Positions 36,068 to 45,087 of a stretch of DNA of 64,000 nt are shown in pieces. This stretch comes from Mycobacterium syngnathidarum (GTDB taxonomy: Bacteria; Actinomycetota; Actinomycetes; Mycobacteriales; Mycobacteriaceae). Within the stretch, counting starts at the first letter, position 1; each line of letters opens with the position of its first letter. A program made the translations under genes and the position numbers. Below the pieces are notes generated by a model. The model was not told the origin of the DNA and made no database searches. It saw only the letters and a program-made list of their open reading frames with translations. The stretch lies in assembly GCF_001942625.1 (NCBI RefSeq), contig NZ_MLCL01000001.1, forward strand, positions 181,296 through 245,295, given 5' to 3'.

Positions 36068-37183
36068 CTACGGCACGTCCCGCAACACCTCCGCGAACTG
36101 CTCCAGGTCCTCGGCCGTCGTGTCGACGTGGGGTGAAACCCGCAGCACCGGCTTGGCCATCTCGAACGGCGCCCGCGCGAGTTCACATGCGGTGGTGACG
36201 ATTCCGCGTTCGACGATCAACCAGGCGCGCACCCCGGCCGGATCGGCGCCATCGGTGGGTTCCAGCGTGGTGATCGCGGTGGGCTCGTCGACGGGTTCCA
36301 CCACCCGCCATCCGGGGACGCCGGCCAACACCTGCCGCGCTGCGCGGCCCACCTCGGCGAGCCGCTCCCGGACGACTTCCGGTCCGGCGGCAAGGTGTTC
36401 ACCCAGCGCGACCGAGTATCCGATGCGGGTCGCGGCGTTGTGCTCACCGTGCTCGAAACTCTGCAGCACCGTCACCGGCACATCCCAGTCGGCCGGCGGC
36501 ACCCGCCGTTGCAGTTGCGCCACCAATCCGGGCTGTACCGCAAGGAACCCCACGCCGCGTGGCCCAGCCAGCCATTTGCGCGACGACGAGTAGAGCGCGT
36601 CGGCGCCGACGTTACAGTCCAGATGCCCGAAGGCCTGCGCGGCGTCGACCACGATCGGCACGCCCGCCTCGCGGCACGCCGCGACCATCTCGGCCAATGG
36701 CTGAGCCACTCCACGATGGCTGGCCAGCGCGGTCAGGTGCACCAGCGCCGGATGATTCGACACCAGGGCACGCAACGCCTCCTCGACCACGACCCGGCCA
36801 TCCCCGTCAACCGGCAACGCGCGCACCTGAAAACCGTTGGCAGCCATGATCGCCAAGTTCGGCCCGTACTCGCCGGACGGGCAGGCCAGGGTGCGCTCCC
36901 CCGCCCAACTGCCGAGCAACAGATCCAGGGAATGGTTGGAGCCCGAGGTGTAAACCACGTTGTCGGCGTCGAGCCCAGTGAGTGCGGCCACGGCCGCCCG
37001 GCCTGCCGCGAGCACCGGCGCTGCCGCCTCGGCAGCCACGTAGCCGCCGACTTCGGCCTCATGGCGGGCATGTGCGGCGACGGCATCGATGACCGCGTTG
37101 CTCTGCCGCGAGCAGGCACCGCTGTCGAGGTGTAGCCCGGCCACCTTCGGGCGGGCGTCGGCCCACTGCTGCGCGAGGCTCAT
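36068..37183 (-). CDS. egtE: EgtE, PLP-dependent C-S lyase of ergothioneine synthesis
   Basis: 371 aa, class V aminotransferase fold. The PLP-lysine motif is [16 protein letters not shown], with VDAAQAFGH upstream (the Asp pairing with the pyridine nitrogen). EgtE cleaves the hercynyl-cysteine sulfoxide to give ergothioneine, the last step. Its ATG overlaps the egtD stop (ATGA). It is the last gene of egtABCDE, as in other mycobacteria. Confidence 0.93.
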   Translation of the reverse strand: MSLAQQWADARPKVAGLHLDSGACSRQSNAVIDAVAAHARHEAEVGGYVAAEAAAPVLAAGRAAVAALTGLDADNVVYTSGSNHSLDLLLGSWAGERTLACPSGEYGPNLAIMAANGFQVRALPVDGDGRVVVEEALRALVSNHPALVHLTALASHRGVAQPLAEMVAACREAGVPIVVDAAQAFGHLDCNVGADALYSSSRKWLAGPRGVGFLAVQPGLVAQLQRRVPPADWDVPVTVLQSFEHGEHNAATRIGYSVALGEHLAAGPEVVRERLAEVGRAARQVLAGVPGWRVVEPVDEPTAITTLEPTDGADPAGVRAWLIVERGIVTTACELARAPFEMAKPVLRVSPHVDTTAEDLEQFAEVLRDVP

Positions 37184-38145
37184 TTCACCGCCAGCGACAA
37201 GCCAAAGTCACCGGATTCGTCGGTCCACCAATGTGTTTGCCGCAGAACGGCCTTCGCCAGTTCATCGGCCACCCCATCGGGCCGGAACTTGCAGGAGACC
37301 TCGGTCAGCATCTCCTCGCCGGCGCCGAAATCGACGTCGAGATCCAGCGCCGCCACCCGCACCCGCTGCGGCGACTCTGCCCGCAGCCACATCTCGATTC
37401 GCTCTTCGTCGGCATTCCACTTCGCCACATGTTCGAAGGCGTCGAGATCGAAATCAGCGCCGAGCTCGCGGTTCACCACCGAGAGCACGTTGCGGTTGAA
37501 CGCTGCTGTCACACCGGCACTGTCGTCGTAGGCACGGACCAGCCGGTCGGCGTCTTTGACCAGATCGGTGCCCAAAAGCACGCTGTCACCGGGCCGCAGG
37601 GTCTCGGCCAGCGAGGCCAAGAACTCCGCGCGTGGACCGGGTGTCAGATTGCCGATCGTCGAACCGAGGAAGGCCACCAGGCGGCGCCCCACCGAAGGGA
37701 TCTTGCCCAGGTGCTCCTCGAAATCACCACACACCGCGTCGATCTCGATGCCCGGATACTCCTGGCCGATCGCCGCGCCGGCAGCCCGCAGCACCCCGGC
37801 ATCGACGTCGAACGGGATGAACCGGCGCAACTGCGCACCGTCGCGCATGGCGTCAAGCAGCATCCTGGTCTTCTCCGAGGTGCCGCTGCCAAGCTCGACG
37901 AGCGTGTCGGCACCGGCGGCCGCGACGATCTCTGACGAGCGATCGCGCAGGATCTGCGCCTCGGTGCGCGTGGGGTAGTACTCGGGCAGGCGGGTGATCT
38001 GGTCGAACAGATCACTGCCCACCGAATCATAGAACCACTTGGGCGGCAGCATCTTCGGCGATTGCGCCAGCCCTTCGCGCACATCGCGGCGCAGCGCGGT
38101 GGCAGCCGAATCGGCGGCCAGATAATTGGACAGGGTGAGCGTCAT
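37180..38145 (-). CDS. egtD: EgtD, histidine N-alpha-trimethyltransferase
   Basis: 321 aa, the usual length. It contains the EgtD signatures [34 protein letters not shown] and [14 protein letters not shown] (SAM site), plus the histidine-binding C-terminal part. It methylates histidine three times to hercynine, the first committed step of ergothioneine synthesis, in the cytosol. It overlaps egtC upstream and egtE downstream by four bases each. Confidence 0.97.
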   Translation of the reverse strand: MTLTLSNYLAADSAATALRRDVREGLAQSPKMLPPKWFYDSVGSDLFDQITRLPEYYPTRTEAQILRDRSSEIVAAAGADTLVELGSGTSEKTRMLLDAMRDGAQLRRFIPFDVDAGVLRAAGAAIGQEYPGIEIDAVCGDFEEHLGKIPSVGRRLVAFLGSTIGNLTPGPRAEFLASLAETLRPGDSVLLGTDLVKDADRLVRAYDDSAGVTAAFNRNVLSVVNRELGADFDLDAFEHVAKWNADEERIEMWLRAESPQRVRVAALDLDVDFGAGEEMLTEVSCKFRPDGVADELAKAVLRQTHWWTDESGDFGLSLAVK

Positions 38146-38834
38146 ACCGAACCTTTCAGTGGGGTGAGCTCGACGCGCGAGTCTGAGACGTCTACCAGAT
38201 GGCGGTCGGGAATGTCGGTCCAGCCGGGATCGTCGTCGTAGGGCTCACTGGCGAGCACGACGCCGTCCGGCAGCCGCAGCATCGACAAGGTGTCACCCCA
38301 GGTGGTGGCCAGCATACGAGAACCGTTGGCGGCCAGGATGTTCAGCCGGGCATTGGCATCCAACGCGCCGACCTCGGCGATCGTAGACCCTAGTGCGTCC
38401 AGGCCTCGGGAGAAGATCAGCGCGGCCAGCACGGCGCTGTCCACGGTGGATTCGGCAACCCCGGTCAACGGCAACACTGCCCGATTCACGATCCCGTTGT
38501 GCGAGAGCAACCACTGTCCGTCGGTGAACGGCGCCGAGGCCGACGGCTCGATGGGCATGCCGATGGTTGCCGAACGCACCGCGGCGACCACGCACCCACT
38601 GCGCAGCGCGGCTGCGACCGACGCGAACGAGGCATCACCCCACAACGGCTTGTCGCTGCGCCACCGACGCGGTACACCGTCGTCGAAAAAACCTGCGCCC
38701 CAACCATCGGCGTTCATCAACCCATGCTTCTGCCGACGCGGCGCATACGACTGCACCAGCAGCCCCTGCGACGGATCCAGCACCAGGGCGGCCACCGATC
38801 GCGGCGCACCGAGCCACCCGATATGCCGGCACAT
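38142..38834 (-). CDS. egtC: EgtC, class II glutamine amidotransferase
   Basis: 230 aa from the ATG of MCRHIGWLG, so Cys2 becomes the N-terminal nucleophile after methionine removal; upstream in-frame codons belong to the egtB region. LLSHNGIVN and [13 protein letters not shown] are typical class II amidotransferase blocks. EgtC removes glutamate from gamma-glutamyl-hercynylcysteine sulfoxide. The start overlaps the egtB stop (TGATG). Confidence 0.95.
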   Translation of the reverse strand: MCRHIGWLGAPRSVAALVLDPSQGLLVQSYAPRRQKHGLMNADGWGAGFFDDGVPRRWRSDKPLWGDASFASVAAALRSGCVVAAVRSATIGMPIEPSASAPFTDGQWLLSHNGIVNRAVLPLTGVAESTVDSAVLAALIFSRGLDALGSTIAEVGALDANARLNILAANGSRMLATTWGDTLSMLRLPDGVVLASEPYDDDPGWTDIPDRHLVDVSDSRVELTPLKGSV

Positions 38835-40108
38835 CAGACGTCCCAGGCCAGACGGACACCGGCGAAGATCTGCCGCCGGATCGGATGGTCCCAATTGCGG
38901 AAGCTGGGCCGCAGGATGTCGGCGGACACCGCCCACGAGCCGCCGCGCAACACCCGGTAGTCACCGTCGAAGAAGGGCTCGGTGTAGCGGTCGTACACCA
39001 TCGGGGTGAAGCCGGGCCACGGCCGCAGCGGCGAGGTGGTCCACTCCCAGACATCGCCCAGCATCTGCTCAACGCCGTAGGCCGAGGCTCCGGCCGGATA
39101 CGCCCCTGCCGGGGCGGGCCGACGGGCCTCGCCGCCAAGGTTGGCCAGTGCTTCGGTGGGTTCCGATGCACCCCAGGGGAATCGGCGCCGGGCACCGGCC
39201 GCCGGATCCCAAGCGCAGGCCTTCTCCCACTCGACCTCGGTGGGCAAACGGGCGCCGGCCCAGGCGGCGTAGGCCTCGGCTTCGAAGAACGTGACGTGCT
39301 GCACCGGTTCATCACCCGGGATGGACTCGATGTGACCGAACCTGCTGCGGGTGCCCTCCGGCCCCCAAAATTGGGGCGCCACCAGACCGGCCTCCTGCCG
39401 ATGCGCCCAACCGCGTTGCGACCACCAACAAGACTGCTGATAGCCGCCGTCGTCGATGAACTCGCGCCATTCGGCGTTGGTGACCGGTACCCGGCCGATG
39501 CGGAACGCAGCCACGTCCACCTCATGGGCAGGACGTTCGTTGTCCAGCGAGTGTGGTTCGGTGAGTTCGTCCACACCGAGCACGAACGGGCCGCCCGGGA
39601 TCAGCACCGAGGTACCGGCCACACCGGGGCGACCGGTGGGCAACGCACTGCCGGTGTCCAGCAGTGGCGGCCCGGACCGCAGATTGAGCGCCTGCAGCAT
39701 GGTTTCGTCGTGCTGATTCTCGTGGCTGACGATCAGCCCGAAGTTGAAGCCGGAGTCGTCGGTGTCAAGGGAATCGAGGGCGTCGAGCGCGCGCGACCGC
39801 ACCGTGGCGCAGTAGGTGCGGGCGTCGGCCGGCGGCAGCAGGGGAAGCTCGACGCGGCTGGCGCGGGAATGTACGAAGGCGTCGTAGAGCCGGTCCACCT
39901 CGGGATCGAGCATGCCGGGGAGGTCTGGATTACCACCCCGTAGCAGCCACAGTTCCTCCTGCTGACCAATATGGGCGAGATCCCAGACCAGCGGGCTCAT
40001 CAACGGGCTGTACTGGCGGTGCAATTCGGCGTCGTCGAAGTCGACCAGACGCAGGGTACGTTCCCGCGCCCGGGTGAGCTGCAGTGCCAGCGCCTCGCGG
40101 TTGATCAA
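38834..40108 (-). CDS. egtB: EgtB, sulfoxide synthase of ergothioneine synthesis
   Basis: 424 aa from a TTG that overlaps the egtA stop (TTGA); this start aligns with the known start of mycobacterial EgtB (short N-terminus before [15 protein letters not shown]). An upstream GTG/ATG extension would lie inside egtA. The N-terminal DinB-like half carries the three iron-binding histidines ([10 protein letters not shown] and [10 protein letters not shown]). The C-terminal half is a formylglycine-generating-enzyme/C-type lectin fold ([23 protein letters not shown]). It joins hercynine and gamma-glutamylcysteine with oxygen. Confidence 0.97.
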   Translation of the reverse strand: MINREALALQLTRARERTLRLVDFDDAELHRQYSPLMSPLVWDLAHIGQQEELWLLRGGNPDLPGMLDPEVDRLYDAFVHSRASRVELPLLPPADARTYCATVRSRALDALDSLDTDDSGFNFGLIVSHENQHDETMLQALNLRSGPPLLDTGSALPTGRPGVAGTSVLIPGGPFVLGVDELTEPHSLDNERPAHEVDVAAFRIGRVPVTNAEWREFIDDGGYQQSCWWSQRGWAHRQEAGLVAPQFWGPEGTRSRFGHIESIPGDEPVQHVTFFEAEAYAAWAGARLPTEVEWEKACAWDPAAGARRRFPWGASEPTEALANLGGEARRPAPAGAYPAGASAYGVEQMLGDVWEWTTSPLRPWPGFTPMVYDRYTEPFFDGDYRVLRGGSWAVSADILRPSFRNWDHPIRRQIFAGVRLAWDV

Positions 40109-41385
40109 AGCTCGCCCTTCACCAGTTGGCTCATCGCAGAAGCGATTCCATGACCTACTACCTGGTCGGCGAAGCCGTCGGCCGGGCAGCGTCCCTCCTG
40201 GACCGAACGCGTCAGCTGCTCCATCGATTCCGCCAATGCCACCGGGGCCCGTTCCGCCGCGGCCGCCACACATGTGATCGCCGCCTCCTGTAGCCGCCGA
40301 TCGGTGAGTCCGATCCGGGCGGCCCGGTCCCATGCGGTGGCCACCGGTGCCGTGGCCTCGGTGGCGATCGCGGCAGCCTCAGGATCATCCAGGAGCGTGG
40401 TCAGTGTGAATACCACTGCGGGCCACAGGGCGTCGGGCACGCTGTCGAGGTAGCGGATCTCCAGCCAGCGCCGCGGCCGCACGGGTGGGAACAGCGTCGT
40501 GAGGTGGTATTCGAGGTCGGCTTCGGTGGGGCGGCGGCCGCCCAGTACCGCACGCCCGTCGGCCCAGTCGGCGAACGGGACCCAGTTGGTCACGGGCACC
40601 GCGTCCGGGGTGTTGACGAGCATCACCGGTGCCCGCAGCGCATAGCGCGCCCAGTCACTGGCCGGATCATCTCCGTCGGCCCCCAGAATCGGGCCGCAGC
40701 GGGCGGAATCCAGCTGACCCCAAACCCGTTGCCGCGACGACTTCCAACCGGTGAATCGTGCGCCCAGCATCGGCGAATTCGCGGTGATGGCAATCATCGT
40801 CGGCCCCAGGGCGTGTGCCAGCCGGACCCGCCGGGACCAGTCGTCGCGTGGGCCGGCGTCGAGGTTGACCTGAACCGAGGCGGTCGACGTCATCATCGCC
40901 GCACCGGGCCCGGCAGAACCGCTGGCCGCGAAGAACGTTTCCATGGCCTGGTAGCGCAGGCCCGGATTGACCCGCTCGGTGGGCCGCACCGGATCGGCGC
41001 CCAACAGCACCAGGCCCAGGCCGCGTCGCTCGAACTCCGCGCGCAACACGGCTCGATCGGCCAGCAGTGCGGTGATCGCAGCCGACGATCCCTCGGCCGG
41101 TGGGCCAGAGAGCTCGACCGCGCCGCCGGGCTCGACGGTGATCCGGCTGCCGCCGGGCAGCGCGGGCACCGAGGCGATGATGTCGGAGATTTCATCCCAG
41201 CCCGGACGCCGCAGCGGGTCCGCGAGGTCGAAACAATGCGCCTCGATCTCCAGGCCCACCTGCCCCACCGGCCCGTCATCCAAACAGCGGGCTTCGATGA
41301 ACGCCGCGGCATCCTCGGCGCTGGTGAACTCGACCGGAGCCAACCGGGCCGCATCGGTCCTGACGGGTACTGCCACAGCAACCAC
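40105..41385 (-). CDS. egtA: EgtA, glutamate-cysteine ligase of ergothioneine synthesis
   Basis: 426 aa, GCS-type ligase: [13 protein letters not shown] (metal/substrate site) near residue 45, [13 protein letters not shown], and [14 protein letters not shown]. It supplies gamma-glutamylcysteine for EgtB. First gene of the tightly overlapped egtABCDE operon; the sensor-domain gene ends 67 bp upstream, so read-through from it is possible. Confidence 0.95.
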   Translation of the reverse strand: MVAVAVPVRTDAARLAPVEFTSAEDAAAFIEARCLDDGPVGQVGLEIEAHCFDLADPLRRPGWDEISDIIASVPALPGGSRITVEPGGAVELSGPPAEGSSAAITALLADRAVLRAEFERRGLGLVLLGADPVRPTERVNPGLRYQAMETFFAASGSAGPGAAMMTSTASVQVNLDAGPRDDWSRRVRLAHALGPTMIAITANSPMLGARFTGWKSSRQRVWGQLDSARCGPILGADGDDPASDWARYALRAPVMLVNTPDAVPVTNWVPFADWADGRAVLGGRRPTEADLEYHLTTLFPPVRPRRWLEIRYLDSVPDALWPAVVFTLTTLLDDPEAAAIATEATAPVATAWDRAARIGLTDRRLQEAAITCVAAAAERAPVALAESMEQLTRSVQEGRCPADGFADQVVGHGIASAMSQLVKGEL

Positions 41386-41452
41386 CCCTCCCGGTCCTCA
41401 CCGGATCAAACGGCTCGGTTCTGTTCCATCATCCAGATCGGACCGACATGTT

Positions 41453-42094
41453 CTACTGGCCCAGCGTGTTCTGCATGGCACCTGCCAGGACATTGACGGC
41501 TGGGCCCGCGTTGCCGGACTGGCACACCTTGGCTTGCAGCAGCACGTTTTCGCGTTTGCGGGTGGTGTTGAAACAGCGCCGGTCCGTGCCGGCCTCCTGC
41601 TTCACCCAGTCCGCGTCGGTGGCGCTCGCCGGGCCGCCGGTGAAGGTCCACACCTGGGTCACGAAGTTGTCGAGGTGCATCGCGGTGGTCTGCCCCGAGC
41701 AGCCGTTGGTGCGGTCCACCACGCGGTGGAAGGCACGGTCGGCGGCCTCGGCCGTCGCGAAGACGCCGATCGCCTGCTTGACGTAATGGCTCTGGTCGTT
41801 GGCGGCGGTCTGGGTGGTGGCTCCGTTGAACGACGCGAGATCCGGGTCGTTGAACACCTCGGGGAGGCCGATGTCGGCCCAGTTGTTGCACACCGGGTTC
41901 TCCACCGAAAAACCTTGGAACGGCGAGGTGAACTGGGACTCCCACGTCATCGGGGCACCGATGATGTTGCCCACCGAGCCTTTGGGCATGACGGCATAGG
42001 ACACGACACCGGGATCTGAGGGACGCGCACCAGCAGGTGCAGCCAATGCCAGCGCGAGACCGGCCAGCCCGAAACCGACAGTCAGGGCACGCAT
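41453..42094 (-). CDS. Secreted PknH-type sensor domain protein
   Basis: 213 aa from MRALTVGFGLAGLALALAAPAGA, a Sec signal peptide; an ATG at 42106 would add four residues. The mature part is a PknH-like extracytoplasmic sensor domain: a pair of conserved cysteines bracket it (NPVCNNW, RTNGCSG) with two more near the end (RRCFNTT, AKVCQSG). Length and position beside egtA match what I recall of Rv3705c. Function is unknown; free sensor domains lack any kinase part. It follows the lipoprotein gene with a gap of 17 bp. Confidence 0.85.
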   Translation of the reverse strand: MRALTVGFGLAGLALALAAPAGARPSDPGVVSYAVMPKGSVGNIIGAPMTWESQFTSPFQGFSVENPVCNNWADIGLPEVFNDPDLASFNGATTQTAANDQSHYVKQAIGVFATAEAADRAFHRVVDRTNGCSGQTTAMHLDNFVTQVWTFTGGPASATDADWVKQEAGTDRRCFNTTRKRENVLLQAKVCQSGNAGPAVNVLAGAMQNTLGQ

Positions 42095-42111
42095 GGCCTC
42101 GATCATGCCAG

Positions 42112-42639
42112 TTAGTGAACCGTCCGCGTGCAATAGGTTCGCGCCGGCGACGGGTACGGCCAGGCGTAGTGCCCGGTTTCGGCAGGGCAGGCCGACCCGT
42201 CCCGCACGTCCAGCCGTTGGGTCACCTGAACCATGACGCCCGGGCCCCGGACGCTGCGCGCGGTGCAGTCGGCACGTTCGACCATGCCCGCGGGCATGCC
42301 GAGTTCGTAACAGTGGTTGGCGACCAGATTCGGGACCAGGCACAAGCGCGTGGTCGACGGATCGGCGAGTTGGGCGGGCAGGTGCTGATATTCGGTGCTC
42401 GGACACGCGCCGTTGGCGTCGGCGATGGCCCCGACGGTGTAGCTGGGGTCGACGTCGCAGGAGACCTCGCCGGCCCGCGTGACTTGCGGGGCATCGGGTC
42501 TGGCGGCCGGGATGCTCACGCAATCGCCGACCGCGAAGACCATGGCCGCACCGCGCTCGGGTTCGGTGCCCGCGCTACACCCGGCGGCCAGCACCGGCGC
42601 TGCGAGCAGCGCGGCGACCAGAAGCCGATTGCGGGTCAT
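42112..42639 (-). CDS. Lipoprotein, possibly LppU/SCO3897-like
   Basis: 175 aa from [24 protein letters not shown], with a lipobox LAAGC at about residues 18-22. The exported part has several cysteines in a VGDCVSIPAA...VSCDV...C pattern suggestive of the LppU/SCO3897 group, which I cannot confirm. A longer frame upstream crosses the furA terminator and is not used. Probably one transcript with the sensor-domain gene 17 bp downstream. Confidence 0.75.
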   Translation of the reverse strand: MTRNRLLVAALLAAPVLAAGCSAGTEPERGAAMVFAVGDCVSIPAARPDAPQVTRAGEVSCDVDPSYTVGAIADANGACPSTEYQHLPAQLADPSTTRLCLVPNLVANHCYELGMPAGMVERADCTARSVRGPGVMVQVTQRLDVRDGSACPAETGHYAWPYPSPARTYCTRTVH

Positions 42640-42698
42640 GGATAGCGAGAATCTCACGATTCGGCCGACCCCACCCAACGCTTGGGCGAAAACCAAGG

Positions 42699-42731
42699 CG
42701 CCCCGGCCACCAAGGGGAAGTGGCCGGGGCG
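42699..42731 (-). terminator. Strong hairpin terminator after furA
   Basis: A perfect 12-bp stem (CGCCCCGGCCAC / GTGGCCGGGGCG) with a 9-nt loop, 22 bp past the furA stop on the minus strand. There is no long U-tract, which is common for mycobacterial terminators. It separates furA from the lipoprotein-sensor-egt genes. Confidence 0.75.
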
Positions 42732-42752
42732 TCCGTTGGGCTGCAGAGTGGT

Positions 42753-43190
42753 CTAGTTGGGGGCGGCTGTCTGGCAATCCGCGCAGACTCCCCAGAACAC
42801 GACTTCGGCTTCGTCAACTGCGAAACCGGCCAGGTCAGAGGGTTCCAGACACGGGGTCTCCCCGACCGCGCAATCGACGTCGGCAACTGCACCGCACACC
42901 CGGCAGACCAGGTGATGGTGATTGTCGCCGGCGCGGGTCTCATAGCGCGCAGAGGAACCGGCAGGTTCGATACGACGGACCAGACCGGCGTTCACGCAGG
43001 CCCGCAGGACGTCGTAAACCGCCTGGGTGGACACCGAGCCGAGGTTCTCACGCGCCAGACCGGCCACATCGTCTGCAGTCGAATGCGGATGGTCGGCCAG
43101 AGCCTGCAGAACCGCGACCCGCGGTGCAGTCACGCGCAACCCAGCGGCCCGCAACAGGGCCTTGGGGTCGTGGACATGCACCGTGGTCAC
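42753..43190 (-). CDS. Fur family metal-responsive regulator
   Basis: 145 aa. An N-terminal winged helix ([25 protein letters not shown]) is followed by the Fur dimerisation domain with [13 protein letters not shown] and CADCQ, giving the two CxxC zinc pairs and the histidine cluster. It is closest in layout to mycobacterial FurA, but no katG follows; a terminator and a lipoprotein gene do. A palindrome 17 bp upstream of the start is a candidate autoregulatory operator. Confidence 0.93.
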   Translation of the reverse strand: MTTVHVHDPKALLRAAGLRVTAPRVAVLQALADHPHSTADDVAGLARENLGSVSTQAVYDVLRACVNAGLVRRIEPAGSSARYETRAGDNHHHLVCRVCGAVADVDCAVGETPCLEPSDLAGFAVDEAEVVFWGVCADCQTAAPN

Positions 43191-43206
43191 GGCTCCAGTA
43201 TGCGCG

Positions 43207-43230
43207 CTCTTTGGAGTCAGTCCAAAAGAG
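43207..43230. promoter_or_regulatory. Palindromic operator candidate for the Fur regulator
   Basis: CTCTTTGGA-GTCAG-TCCAAAAGAG is a near-perfect inverted repeat in the 50-bp gap between the fur start and the upstream gene's stop. Fur proteins commonly bind such AT-containing palindromes at their own promoters. The assignment rests on position and symmetry only. Confidence 0.55.
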
Positions 43231-43240
43231 CGGGCTGTGA

Positions 43241-43654
43241 TTATGGTCGCGCAGGCGGTGCCGGTGTCGCCGGGGTCTCAGACCGCTCTGAACCACTGCC
43301 CGGGCCACCTGGGCCGAACGAGCCGGGGCCGGGACCCCACGGCGGCATCATGCCGTGCGGCGGTCCCATCCGACCCGGCCCGCCGTCGGGGCCGCCGCGA
43401 TGGAACATCATCATGCCGCCGCGGTCGTGGCCTCCGCGATGGTGATGACCGTAACCGTCGCCGGAATGCGCACCGAGGAAGAACCCGGTGCCGAAGACCA
43501 CGGCGACGATGAAGACGGTGCCGGCCGCGATGCCGACCCAGGCCAGCGCCTGCATGAGACGGCTCGGCTTGTTCTCGGTGGGCGCGACGGCGGCGGGCGC
43601 CGGCTCGGTCGTGGCGACAGGCTGCGTCACAGGTTCACGGGGTGTTTCAGTCAT
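43241..43654 (-). CDS. His/Gly/Pro-rich single-span membrane protein
   Basis: 137 aa. A Pro/Ala/Thr-rich N-terminus, one membrane helix (about 36-62, [29 protein letters not shown]), then an exported tail rich in His, Gly, Met and Pro ([22 protein letters not shown]). The His/Met content suggests metal binding, which would fit the neighbouring Fur gene, but this is inference. It may correspond to the proline-rich gene at the Rv3706c position. I do not recognise a defined family. Confidence 0.65.
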   Translation of the reverse strand: MTETPREPVTQPVATTEPAPAAVAPTENKPSRLMQALAWVGIAAGTVFIVAVVFGTGFFLGAHSGDGYGHHHRGGHDRGGMMMFHRGGPDGGPGRMGPPHGMMPPWGPGPGSFGPGGPGSGSERSETPATPAPPARP

Positions 43655-43763
43655 GACACGAGCATGCGAGCACTGTTGAGGTGCCGATCAAGAATTGGCT
43701 GTGAATCCGCTTTGAAAGCGCTGCGGGCGCTTCCTTGGCCAGGCCGCCGTTTGACGCTCGGTT

Positions 43764-43833
43764 GACGCCGTTTTCTGCCCAGGGGCTGCTCGCGTACGCG
43801 AACCACAGCCATGCGGTAGAAAGCGGCGCGCAG
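43764..43833. repeat. Direct repeat, left copy, flanking the RelA/SpoT module
   Basis: A 70-bp segment, GACGCCGTTTTCTGCC at its start and an identical core CGCGAACCACAGCC in the middle. It is repeated in direct orientation at 44993-45060 with about 11 differences by eye. It lies just upstream of the RelA/SpoT gene. Confidence 0.8.
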
Positions 43834-43874
43834 AATCTACTACTGGACGACTCACGACCCATGAAAGCTGGCCA

Positions 43875-44726
43875 TTGAGCATTCTCAACAGCACTCCCCA
43901 GTGGACCAATGGCGACCTCAGGCGGCTGGGCGACGCGCTGGCGGCCGGTGGCACGACCACCGAAGTGCACGATCGGTACAACGCCGTGATGCTCTGGCAC
44001 AACGATCTGGCGGCCGAGGTGGCCACCACGTTGTACATCACCAACTGGCAAGCCTGCCCGCCCGACCGATTCGACATCACCGCTCGACCCAAGACCGTCG
44101 ACACACTGGTGCAGAAGCTGCAGCGGGAACCGAGATTGACGCTCGACCAGGTCCAAGATCTCGCCGGCGTACGTATTGACGCTGATATCACCCTTGATGT
44201 GCAGACAGCGCTTGCAGAAGAAATCGCCGCACACTTCGGCGAACGCTCCCGGGTGCGGGATCTACGCGACAATCCCCACAGCGGCTACCGCGCCGTCCAC
44301 GTCTGGCTGCGATTGCCAGGCGGCCGCGTAGAGGTTCAGATTCGCACGGTTGGCCAGAGCGCCTGGGCCAACACCTACGAGCGGATCGGCGATCTCCTCG
44401 GCCGGGGTATCCGTTACAACGAAATGCCTGAGGATCAAGACGCCCGCGAAATAGTTGAGTTGATGCACCAGCTGGCCGACACCCTGGCACGCAACGAGCG
44501 GTCCAAGATCAAACTTGTGAAGACTCAAGCGGAGATGAGGATTGCACGGGAATCGCTACAACGGATGCCCGTGGCGAAGAAGGTGACAAGGCAATATCTG
44601 GAGACAGTCGCCCTTCTTGAGGAGCTAGAGCAACGGGCTCAGGATATGCGGGACGGACAAGACGCTGCACAGGCCGAGTATCTGGGCACGCTCACTGAGG
44701 TGCGACGTATGCTCGACAGATATTAG
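43875..44726 (+). CDS. RelA/SpoT-domain (p)ppGpp-synthetase-like protein, possible toxSAS toxin
   Basis: 283 aa from a TTG start (no better in-frame start was seen). A single RelA/SpoT synthetase-type domain without HD hydrolase, TGS or ACT parts: RPKTVDTLVQKLQRE (about residues 74-88), DLAGVRID, NPHSGYRAVH (about 136-145) and RVEVQIRTVGQSAWANTYERIGD (about 153-175), then a long coiled helical C-terminus. The position that is EH in many synthetases reads ER here. Small RelA/SpoT proteins of this kind include alarmone synthetases and toxSAS toxins that pyrophosphorylate tRNA or make (pp)pApp. A 71-aa gene follows after 14 bp with its own Shine-Dalgarno. The pair is bracketed by direct repeats. 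Confidence 0.8.
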   Translation: MSILNSTPQWTNGDLRRLGDALAAGGTTTEVHDRYNAVMLWHNDLAAEVATTLYITNWQACPPDRFDITARPKTVDTLVQKLQREPRLTLDQVQDLAGVRIDADITLDVQTALAEEIAAHFGERSRVRDLRDNPHSGYRAVHVWLRLPGGRVEVQIRTVGQSAWANTYERIGDLLGRGIRYNEMPEDQDAREIVELMHQLADTLARNERSKIKLVKTQAEMRIARESLQRMPVAKKVTRQYLETVALLEELEQRAQDMRDGQDAAQAEYLGTLTEVRRMLDRY

Positions 44727-44740
44727 GAGTTGAGGGACAT

Positions 44741-44956
44741 ATGCCTGGATTCGTAGTCGAGTTCAACCGGCGCACCCGCGAACGGCGTGTGCGTGAGTTT
44801 GACGACCCTGGTGACGCGATGCGGATGCGCCTTCAATTGGAGTCTGAACGCGTTGATGGGGATATCGAAATCGCCGCTCTGACCAGCAAGTCTTTGGAGA
44901 CTCTGCAGCGCACGCATTCACGGTACTTCACCGGTAAAGAACTCACCGCAATCTAG
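44741..44956 (+). CDS. Small partner of the RelA/SpoT gene, possible antitoxin
   Basis: 71 aa, highly charged (MPGFVVEFNRRTRERRVREF, then DDPGDAMRMRLQLESERVDGDIEIAAL). It starts 14 bp after the RelA/SpoT stop with GAGGGA upstream. I do not recognise the family. Size, coupling and isolation of the pair fit a toxin-antitoxin unit, but an ordinary small cytosolic protein is possible. Confidence 0.65.
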   Translation: MPGFVVEFNRRTRERRVREFDDPGDAMRMRLQLESERVDGDIEIAALTSKSLETLQRTHSRYFTGKELTAI

Positions 44957-44992
44957 ATTTCCTGCGGGGCACCCAGGCGCTGCCCGGCGGTC

Positions 44993-45060
44993 GACGGCGT
45001 TTTCTTCCTAGGGGTTGCGCGCACACGCGAACCACAGCCCTACGGTGGAAAGCGGCGCAG
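44993..45060. repeat. Direct repeat, right copy, flanking the RelA/SpoT module
   Basis: 68-bp partner of the repeat at 43764-43833, starting GACGGCGTTTTCTTCC and sharing the exact core CGCGAACCACAGCC. It lies downstream of the 71-aa gene and 28 bp before the 3' end of the DUF4185 gene. After this core both sides also share a CAGAA-x-CTACT motif (43831-43841 and 45082-45092). Confidence 0.8.
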
Positions 45061-45087
45061 AGGCGTGATGGGATCGGCGCTCAGAAG

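Noticed and set aside
42753..43190. furA-katG oxidative stress pair
   Set aside because: The Fur gene is followed by a terminator and a lipoprotein gene; no katG is present.
43647..44272. Two overlapping minus-strand frames of about 195 codons opposite the RelA/SpoT gene
   Set aside because: No recognisable motif, whereas the plus strand shows RelA/SpoT motifs.
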